From Mixophyes australis (Eukaryota > Chordata > Amphibia > Anura > Limnodynastidae): DNA of 64,000 bases. Shown in pieces: positions 55,939-64,000 of the stretch (the stretch's first letter is position 1; each line of letters opens with the position of its first letter). The position numbers and the translations under genes are program-made. The notes under the pieces were generated by a model. It was given only the letters and a program-made list of their open reading frames with translations, searched no databases and had not been told where the DNA came from. The DNA is taken from positions 343,763,375-343,827,374 of the forward strand of contig JAVHZZ010000003.1 in assembly GCA_036250195.1 (NCBI GenBank). Direction: 5' to 3'.

Positions 55939-56354
55939 GTACGCCAGCTGAAGCTGGCGTACATCATCCTAATTGAAGAAATCTAATGCTGTCAGCCCTG
56001 CTCCGGAGAGCAGAGCTGGACAGCGCATGTGTGGAGGGATCACATGATCAATCCCTGTCACTCAGCCCTCTCTCTCTGCAACTATCGTTGCAGAGACAGA
56101 GAGGGGATCTGTGTGCGCATGTCCAGTTCTTGGAACTGGACATGCGCAATTGAAGAGTGAAGAGAAGACCCGAAGACAGCGCTTCCGAAGAGGGGGGTAA
56201 GTATGATTTTTTTTATCACTGAAACAGCAGTTTTTCGGAACTGCTGTTTCTGTGCAGGGCTGTACATAAATGTGAGAAGTAGTTCAATCCTTATCATTGT
56301 GATAAGGATTGAAAACTACTTTTCACTTTATGTGAATATTGATAAATGTGCCCC
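55939..56354. mobile_element. Serial-hairpin element, right part
   Basis: Continues the chain of hairpins: 55,937-55,964 (13-bp perfect arms, 2-nt loop), 55,988-56,024 (imperfect), 56,066-56,105 (imperfect), 56,114-56,148 (16-bp perfect arms, 3-nt loop), 56,221-56,250 (12-bp perfect arms) and 56,278-56,320 (19-bp arms with a 2-nt bulge). Ends gataaatgtgcccc. Without the hAT the element is about 620 bp. Confidence 0.8.
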
Positions 56355-57940
56355 ATTGCCTGCTATAACCAGTGATAGCGCAAATTGTGCTTGCACCAAG
56401 CAGCGAGAACAGTAGATTTCTGATGTCAGAACATAACAAGCATCTGTGGAAACCCACAGTAAAGAACATTCATATCAATATGGGTGATCTCTCTGTGAAA
56501 ATCAGGGACATTTCATACTAACTTTTGGAGAAGTACACACTTCTCCTGTATACCTTGCTGTATTGATTCATTGCTGTTATATCATTACCGACATGTAAGT
56601 GCATTTATTTCACCTCGAATTAAACCGTTGTCAGCACTTCACTATGTAGCTTCTTATTATTGTTTCCGAGCGCTACATGCGCGGTCAAAACACAGATTGG
56701 AGCCACCAGCGGTGAAACTACCCAGCACTCAGCGCCGGCTCACACACTGCCCGGATAAGACACCGCTGCCCGCCTGACCCCACAACCAATATCAACATTG
56801 CTCCTGCGTTCAGCGTCTACCCAACCCAGCAGGACCGCGCACAAGACCCCTGGCATCCACCACAATGGTAGTTTGAAGCGCACTCACTACCATCAGAAGG
56901 TAATTGCATATTTTTGTCACATCTGTACGGGATACACATTCACCGCTACAACCCCTACTGTGCATTCCAGGCTGTCAGAGTATACTCAGGCAGAAGCACT
57001 GTTCACATCCATCTACCAGCGGCATGGACACTCTTATCAGTGCACTCTTAACATCTACCAGATTGCCATCCATTCATAACTTGCTCAGCATCCATTAGAA
57101 ATACCGCTCTGCATGTTGATCACTGTAACATCTACCTCTGTTTCATACTGTGCCATATTTATACTGTCTACTGTTTATATTTGCTAAATACTGTATGATT
57201 CCAGTATATCTATACTCATTTATCAATCACCCGCCAACCACACCAACCCCTGGTTCCCATTGGTCACTACTCATAAGTGTACTTGAGCGCAGGGTGACAT
57301 CCCCCTCTACCATACTTAGCTTTTGGCATTGGAGTTTGAGCTCACATGTTTTGGCCAAGAGATGAATATGTATGTTTTGCTTTACATTAGACAGAGCAAC
57401 TTTGTTCTATCCATGTAGTGTATTTCTATCTCTATGTGGCTATCACCTTAAAAACAGTTGAAGAAGATTGTCAGCATAATTCTTCCACCTTCCTTAACTA
57501 GTGGATACCTGACTTTGTCTGAGACAGCCCCCACTACTCCACTTCATGGCCTCAAACCTGTGGACTAGGAAAAAAACACTGTTTCATCTCAGTCCTTAAC
57601 TTGATCTGCCATAGTTAAGTGCACTTTAACCAATCCCCCCAAAACTGTGAAATATTTGATCCTCAATTCTGATCCTGATCTACCCTAATTTAATTCAAGG
57701 AAACAAACATGATTCAAATGGGATCTCTCTTGCTCACATGTATCTGATTTGTGGGAAAGTCTTCGGCAATCGCATATATGAGGAATTGTTTCAAACTGTT
57801 TCCCAAAATTCCCCATGTATCTATAGCTTAAAAAATACTTTGCTTGCAATTCCTGCTTCATTGTCACTTGTTTATCACCAAAGCCAACTGAAAAAATGGA
57901 AAGGTCTAGACGCTAAAATTAAAAGGAGCTATGCTCATTA
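56355..57940. other. Unassigned mid-complexity DNA
   Basis: 56,500-57,360 is richer in GC and CpG than its flanks and looks like untranslated retroelement sequence, but has no coding motif, tail or flanking duplication that I can define. Frames at 56,798-57,365 are not protein-like. Confidence 0.25.
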
Positions 57941-57956
57941 TATATATATATATATA
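57939..57956. repeat. (TA)n microsatellite
   Basis: About nine TA units. Confidence 0.9.
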
Positions 57957-58325
57957 CACAGAGAAGCAGAGATCTCTTCCCCTGGCCTCTCCCCGTCTGT
58001 ACTATCTCATGTAACTTCTAACTTGCCTCCTCTCTGCTCCGTCTCCTCCCCTTCACTCACTGACACTGTCGGGCCGTGATGATGATGTCACGCCCGACAG
58101 TGTCAGTGAGTGGAGGGGAGGAGACGGAGCAGAGAGGCGGCGCTAGTGGTGAGCAATAGTCCCTCCCTCCCTGTGGATGTATCTGAAGCTGTGCGGCGGC
58201 CATGAAAGGTATGGTCAGCGGTCGCCGCACAGTTTTAAAGAAATTTTTAATCTGTGGCGCCCTCCAGAGCCCGGCGCCCTAGTCAAGTGCCTAACCTTGC
58301 CTAATGGGAGCGCCGGGCCTGGCTG
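57957..58325. mobile_element. GC-rich MITE remnant containing a long palindrome
   Basis: A GC/CpG-rich block ending gcgccgggcctggctg at about 58,325, which looks like a hAT-type terminal repeat. No matching left terminus is visible, so it may be truncated. Inside, 46-bp arms at 58,029-58,074 and 58,092-58,137 form an almost perfect palindrome. Confidence 0.55.
58029..58137. repeat. Palindrome with 46-bp arms, 17-bp spacer
   Basis: The left arm starts cctctctgctccgtctcc and ends cactgtcgggc. The right arm is its reverse complement with a single mismatch. Confidence 0.95.
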
Positions 58326-58340
58326 TGCCCTCTTCCACTT

Positions 58341-58512
58341 AGAATGTAAGCTCTCTAATGAGCAGGGTCCTTCATACCCTTTGTTTTCATATCTGCAATT
58401 CTTTTTTCTGCCTAATATACCCTTGTTTTATGTATGTCTTGTTTCCCCTACTGTACGGCGCTGCGGAGCACTGTGGCGCTTTACAAATCTATGATAAATA
58501 ATAGTAATAATA
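58341..58512 (+). repeat. LINE/SINE 3' tail, diverged
   Basis: ttagaatgtaagctc...gagcagggtcc, then acggcgctgcggagcactg, ggcgctttacaaatc and an (ATA)n end. Same module as the other tails. Confidence 0.6.
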
Positions 58513-58541
58513 ATGCTCCTTTTTCGTCTTTTCTATTTATA

Positions 58542-58873
58542 GCAGCATGGTGGCACAATGGCTAGTATCGCTGACTCACAGCACTGGGATCATGAGTTCA
58601 ATTCCAACCTTTGTAAAATTTGTATGTTCTCCCCATGTTTACGTGGGATTTTTTTAGGTGCTCCAGTTTTCTCCTATAGTCCAAAAACCTACCGTAGGTT
58701 AATTGGCTTCTCACAAAATAGACTAATATATATGTGTGTGTGTGTGTTTGGTATGGAATTTAGATTGTAAGCTCCAGTAGGACAGGAACTGATGTGAATG
58801 ATTATATATCCTCTGTACAGCATTGCCTATTATGACTTGGGCTCTATAAATAAATGATAATAAATGAATAATA
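58542..58873 (+). mobile_element. tRNA-derived SINE (V-SINE-like) with LINE-type 3' end
   Basis: The 5' part gcagcatggtggcacaatgg contains an A-box-like segment (tggcacaatgg) and the B-box-like gagttcaattcc, about 35 bp apart, as in a tRNA-derived RNA polymerase III promoter. A central body follows (tatgttctccccatgtttac, gtgggattttttt, ggtgctccagttttctcc). The 3' end is gattgtaagctcc...ctctataaataaatgataat, shared with the LINE tails. Layout and wording resemble the vertebrate V-SINE group. Not coding. Confidence 0.8.
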
Positions 58874-60960
58874 ACGTCTTGTCTCTGGGTGACCAACCAG
58901 ACTGTAGCAAGATGGAGATGGGGTACTTTGTGGATTCATTTCCACTAACTATGTTAAGTAATCCCATATAATAATAAAACAATGCATTGGGAGGTAGGAT
59001 TTCTGTTCAGTGTTTATATACTTATACTTTTTATCTATTGTATATTGTACAAATTAGTCCCAGTGCAGCACAAGTGAAACTGGGAGTCATAACTCATTTT
59101 TTTTCAAATATTATTATATAGTTAATATATATAATATGTAATTCTTCTAAATTGAGCTTGACCTGCTATAACAGCAAGTCTAATAAATTAATCAGTTTAA
59201 TAAATTTAACTTGACCTAAAAGAGGACAAGTTTATTTTTCAAGTGCTTGGCTCCTCTTTTCAATTGATTGACATTATCAGTGAGCAGCGTATCTTAGTTT
59301 AAACTGAATTTCAGTTAAATTGCTTTATGGTATAACAACCGTAGAATGTCAGCAATTTAGCACTTGATTTTTTTTACACTGTTTCATATTTTATCTCACT
59401 ACAAACACAACATTACATGTACTGTTGATAATATTGGTTTGTATGGATCAATTCACATCATAAACTAAAACAATAAATATGGATTTACTACACATTGATT
59501 AAAAGTGAAGTTCTACATAACCAGCTACATGAACTGAACCTAAATGTTTTATCCTATAGTAGTGGTTATTCTACCATAAACATTCAGAACCGTATTTAAT
59601 GTTTGTGCTAGGAGAGTTAATGCAATGTTAGACTGTTTATCAACTTACTGCTCATCTGATTTATGTATGGATTTGTATTCTGGCATTGTACAAGTTTTCA
59701 TCTTTAATAAAGTTCAGTCTTACAGTTTTGCTGATGACTGTAAACAATCAAATGAATTATAGCATGTATGCAAAATACAGAATTGATGAATTATGAACTT
59801 GCTATCATTTGACAACTTCTAAGCCATTTTAAACTAAGTGATTAAAATCATTATAGTAAACTCTTCACCATCCATTACCTTTAATATCATAAAATGACAA
59901 TCTAGTTAAGGCTACTGATGGTGTCAGCTGAATGATTTGTTATATTTCACACTCAAGGACTATAAATCATTTCTGTGAATCAATGAAAAGCAGCAATGCA
60001 ACAATATGTTTTCATTTCTACTGACATTCAATTATATTGTGTGTACAATGGTTTATTAATAAATACTTACATTACACCAAAGCAATAATTCGTGCACCAG
60101 ACTGCTCCAGTTTTACACAGGTTACCTTGCTGATTAATAAAAGTATTGTATTTCATTATGTTTGTGTTGTTGTTGTTGTTGTTGTTGTTAAGAAATGTTA
60201 AATGCTCATACAGTATAGAACCTACAAATCCAGTTATACGGTAAATATTGCTGTTTTTCAATATAAATGTTTAGCAATAAGTATCCTGGTTCTGTACAAT
60301 TAACCCAATGAACAATTGTTTTATTACAGAGATTTCTTTTGTCAGCAACAACCTCCACAATTTAAGACCTGCTAACTTTGGCTTTTCTAAGCTAATTCAC
60401 AGAATGTATTCAGTTTCAGAATGCATCTGAAGATTAATATTAATGAATATGATTTACAATTAAACTGGTATAGTTTGCAACTTTTATCTCACATTTATTC
60501 TACATTCTGTATTTTGCACGTAACAGATTTACTAAAGGAGGACAGATGTTTTTATTATTGCTTTACAGAAAACAACATTACATAAAGGAAGGAATATGTA
60601 CATTTTTATGAAGAATTATTTAAATAAAATGACTTCATTTTCAAATTTAGTGTTTCCGTTTTATGAACCTAACTTAAATAAAATAAAATAAAATGAAAGC
60701 TGCTTGTGTTGTGCAAGTCCCAAGTGGACCACCAGAATCAATTTGCATTTTTTTTCTTATCAATTATATATAGAATTCTGTAATATATAAGCAATTATTT
60801 GTTCTACTATTAGATGGGCAATTTAATTGGGGGATTTAACAAGTATAGCTGATCTTTTCCATTTTAGATCTCATCAAAGATGATACGAGTTGAGTGTATA
60901 ACTGTTATGGATCTGGTTTGGTACAGGCCTGATTAGTAGTGTATTATGAGAAGGCCTGTA
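58874..60960. other. AT-rich non-repetitive DNA
   Basis: No mobile-element signature for about 2 kb apart from simple repeats at 60,165-60,189 ((TTG)n) and 60,679-60,695 ((ATAAA)n). No coding frame. The absence of repeats in such a crowded window is itself notable. Confidence 0.45.
60165..60189. repeat. (TTG)n microsatellite
   Basis: About eight ttg units. Confidence 0.95.
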
Positions 60961-61031
60961 CACATGACCTAGTGCTGAGTCTTAACAAGGGTATCCAGAA
61001 ATAATAAGGCAAGACACAGAGGTTGCTTCGG

Positions 61032-61032
<1 letters not shown>

Positions 61033-61082
<50 letters not shown>
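61033..61082. repeat. (AT)n microsatellite
   Basis: About 25 AT units. Confidence 0.95.
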
Positions 61083-61097
<15 letters not shown>

Positions 61098-62900
61098 AGA
61101 TGACAGGAATGAAGTATTGTCTATAAGATGTCTAATACAGATTATCACATACAATGGAAAAGTATAAATAATGAGAAAGATAACACAGCTAATACATGGA
61201 AGTATTAGTGACATAACGTGCATAGCAGAATTAGCAGAGTGGTTTAGGCTAAATGGGAGCAACAGCAGTGCTGCCAATCATGAGGATAACAATAATACAT
61301 ATAAGAATGTAAGCATCAATATACACGGAGTGATTAGGAGAAGTTACGACGGAGCGTAGCAATGACTGTAGCAGCAGTGGTGATATACAATGCAGGTGTC
61401 AATTTGCCACGGCGGAGCAAGGCAAGGAAGTACACACAACAGCAGTCTTATTCACAGCATAGATGACATAGCTACGATAAACACCTTAATGATGAAAATT
61501 GTCAGGGCTCTGTATGCCACAGAGAAGATACCAACTAACAAATGTCAGGGGACCACAGGGTTCAATAATTAGTAGTGATTGCACTACACATGGATGCGAG
61601 GAAAGCCTATACACCTCAGGGTCTAGGAATTAGCAGTGTAAGCGAACAGTCTGTTAGGTACAAGGTTCTTGTACAGTGAGATTGAAAGTAATGAGAGTCT
61701 GTGTGTAACAATAAAGGGTAACATCACACTTGATAATAGACAGAGTCTTGTAATGATGCACATGAAGATACTTGCAACAAGGTAGTCTCAGGGATAGTGC
61801 TCCAGCACTGGGTTGATGAAACGGAATTCATCCACAAGGAATACACGAGGTCAGGATACACAAAGGTCCATGGAATCAGGTAGCAAACAAGTTGCACTGA
61901 CAGTGAGCAGGTGTTAGTGCTGAGTTTAAATAGAGCAGGTTTTGAATGACCAGCCCTAAGAGCGAGTCATGTGATCTACAGTAGAACAGAGCAGACAGGA
62001 AAAGTAGCAAACCTGGGCAGGATTGTTAGAGTAACATAACTGTAGAAGGAATGTCCACCTTTGACTTTTCTTTCTTATAAACCCTTCTACTCCCTAGATA
62101 ATATGAGACTGGATTTCCTCGCATTGGATCACCATAACTACCAATTAACAATGTTTGAAAGATTTTCAAAAGTGTTGAGAACCTTACTTGTGATCTACAA
62201 GTTTTTGATCTAACCAGGTACTGACTGTTAGTACTCTGTCCTTCATTCTGAATTAGGACTACGGTACCTCTGTGCTATCAGAGGTGCTGCTGTTGTACTT
62301 GGATAGTTTTGCTTTGTTTGCAAGGGGTTTATACCTCATCATCTGAGCTGGATCGTGGTAGCCTCTGTCTGGACTTAATTATACTGCCTTTTGCTACAGA
62401 CTAGTGCTAGTTCATTTGTCTTTGTTCTTGCTGCTGCTAATATTTCTGTGAAACTCCTGTTTGGATCCTGACTTCTCCCTGGCTTTTGACTCCTGCTTTT
62501 GTTCCATCGTCCTGTACCCTTTCTAGTGACCCAGCCCCTGCTTACATTTCACCTTGCTCCTGCCTACTTCCTGGTATTGTTGTGGACCTTACAGCTTTTG
62601 ACCCTGCCTTGCCTGACCTTAATCCTGTCTGATTCTCCTGTGGATCATCCAGTAATTTGTGATTCCTGGTTAATCTGTGCCTTGTGCCTCATGACTAACC
62701 TGGTAATTCAATATCCTTGTGCCTGCACTTCTTGGATAATCCTGGTAACCTGAATCTGAACTTCACCATTCTTCCCTGGTAATTCAGTACCTCCTGCTTC
62801 ATCTGTTATACCTGGACTATATCCAGGCACCTGTATCTGCATATTCACCATTACCTGCGCCTATGTATTACCTTTGTGATTCTTGTCTATAGAAAAGATA
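61083..62900 (+). repeat. Possible LTR-retroelement remnant
   Basis: 61,160-62,040 is purine-rich and 62,280-62,890 is rich in cctgg, cttcctg and cctgcc words, with the latter resembling the LTR-like sequences at 7,100 and 23,560. No primer-binding site, polypurine tract, gag or pol frame can be defined. Confidence 0.25.
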
Positions 62901-62904
62901 CTCT

Positions 62905-63150
62905 GGGCCTGAGTCATTAAGGAGAGCAAAGCAAAAAAAGGGGGTAAATTTGATCCTGGACAAACCATGTTACAATGCAAGGGATGCAAATTACATTATT
63001 ATTTTGCACATAAGGAAAATACTGACTGCTTTTTCATGTAGCACACAAATACTTGACAGCTTTATTTTTACACTGAAATTTAAAGCTGATCTAGTCCCTA
63101 CCCCAACTATAAATCTGTTCCCATATTTTAAATTTACAGATCTGATCTTT
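62905..63150. mobile_element. Palindromic MITE family P, copy 4, truncated
   Basis: The left end gggcctgagtcattaagg, then ctggacaaaccatgttac, tgcaagggatgcaaat and catgtagcacacaaatactt follow family P. 63,080-63,140 (ctaccccaactataaatctg) matches the inverse of the variant half in copy 3. The right terminus is missing. Confidence 0.7.
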
Positions 63151-63840
63151 CAGTTTGCTACACCACAGTTTGCAGAGCTGTCCTCAGCAACAGATTGGTG
63201 GCTGTTATCCTCTCACAAGTCATGCAACTTTAGGCTTGGGTCTATGTGTGTTTTTCTTAAACTTAGGTCACATCTGTTTTTTTAGATACCTATTTATCAA
63301 ATTACCCTGTGCTTTTCATTTCAGAAGTCAACCTTTATTCACCTTACTTTAAAAATAACAGTTTCATTGTTTTAACTAATTTATAGTTACTCTTGTATGG
63401 TTTTATGTAGCAAATATTAAAAAACAATACTAAATGTATTTAATGTTTATTTACTTTTTCTTGATGGTTTATGTATTTACTGCTTTCCGGTGATGATTAT
63501 TGTCATAAGTGCACTCTTGTCTGATTAGATTAAGCCACTTTGTACATTTGGATTTATGGGGTGGTATGCGATATTCACTACATGTACAGAAAAAGTTGCA
63601 CTAGTGATAAGTTCAGTAGACTGTAAACTCTACTATATATAGTAAATATAGTGTATTGCAGGGCAGGTCTGGGAGTAAAAATCAGCCCTGGCATTTAAAG
63701 CACACAGGCCCACCTGTTGTAGGCTCCATGCGCTATACTGGTGCACACTGATGATGGTGCAATACACATTGCTGGTGCAGTACAACATGATGTAGTATCA
63801 GTGTGTGGGGGGGGGATGTTTATTTCTCCTAAAGACCCTA
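63151..63840. other. Intergenic DNA
   Basis: Nothing recognised. Confidence 0.4.
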
Positions 63841-64000
63841 AACATTACATTGTTAGCACCTCCATTACATCAATAAATACTATACTACATCAATACCCCT
63901 ACATTACAGCAACCAGCATCACTTCCACATTACAGCGTCCAGTATTACCACCCACATTACAGCATCACCCCCACATTAGAGCAACCAGCATCACCCCCCA
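63841..64000. repeat. Minisatellite running off the window end
   Basis: Repeated units with acattacagcaaccagcatc and caccccc words, with a period of about 25-30 bp. On the opposite strand these read like the tattaatgtaatg minisatellite at 29,810. Confidence 0.65.

Noticed and set aside
58542..58620. A functional tRNA gene
   Set aside because: Only the A- and B-box-like promoter segments are present and no cloverleaf can be completed. The following body and tail identify a SINE.
1..64000. Host exons, rRNA genes or telomeric arrays
   Set aside because: No multi-exon coding signal, rRNA sequence or TTAGGG array was found by reading both strands. A spliced short-exon gene could still be missed without transcript data.

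Overview
This is a window of eukaryotic nuclear DNA that reads as vertebrate, most probably amphibian (frog-like). It is AT-rich and gene-poor, full of (TG)n, (CATA)n and (AT)n tracts, and densely layered with transposable elements: a Tx1/L1-type LINE, BED-finger hAT DNA transposons, Harbinger-type and palindromic MITEs, a Rex1/CR1/L2-type LINE with its 3' tails, a tRNA-derived SINE and a Ty3/Gypsy relic. I cannot name the species. I recognise no host protein-coding gene, tRNA or rRNA. Every long reading frame that makes sense as protein belongs to a mobile element.

Layout. 1-9 kb: mostly unique AT-rich DNA with simple repeats, a mid-repetitive family near 1.3-2.4 kb and a decayed Ty3/Gypsy pol fragment at 6.5-7.1 kb with LTR-like sequence after it. 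9-11.9 kb: a reverse-strand LINE/SINE tail, a possible Myb-like relic and a possible Penelope-like segment. 13.7-16.6 kb: a Harbinger-like MITE split by a decayed Rex1/CR1/L2-type LINE. 20.5-28.2 kb: several MITEs, more LINE tails, and a reverse-strand L1 fragment that itself carries a small hAT element. 32.0-39.0 kb: a complete L1/Tx1-type retrotransposon with both ORFs open, a poly(A) tail and an exact 15-bp target duplication. 40.25-44.71 kb: an old reverse-strand hAT transposon (BED finger, RNase-H-like fold, hATC), itself invaded by a retroelement-like insert with a 15-bp duplication and long inverted repeats. 45.7-47.2 kb: two palindromic MITEs, one split by a 394-bp hAT MITE. 48.86-56.35 kb: an element built of serial hairpins, split by a much younger 6.87-kb hAT transposon with an exact 8-bp duplication. 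58.0-58.9 kb: a long palindrome, a LINE tail and a tRNA-derived SINE. The remainder is AT-rich intergenic DNA, LTR-like sequence and a minisatellite that runs off the right end.

How the parts relate. The L1 is a self-contained retrotransposition unit: ORF1p is the RNA-binding chaperone and ORF2p the endonuclease/reverse transcriptase. The two autonomous hATs are related, with the same domain order, tandem repeats in the 5' leader and a TATA-like box at a comparable place. They or their kin could have mobilised the small hAT MITEs. The SINE shares its 3' end with the LINE tails, the expected arrangement for a SINE that borrows LINE machinery. At least six nested insertions give a relative order of events. 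The most striking signals are the apparently intact L1, the hAT whose 3' minisatellite appears to descend from a piece of its own transposase gene, and the serial-hairpin element.
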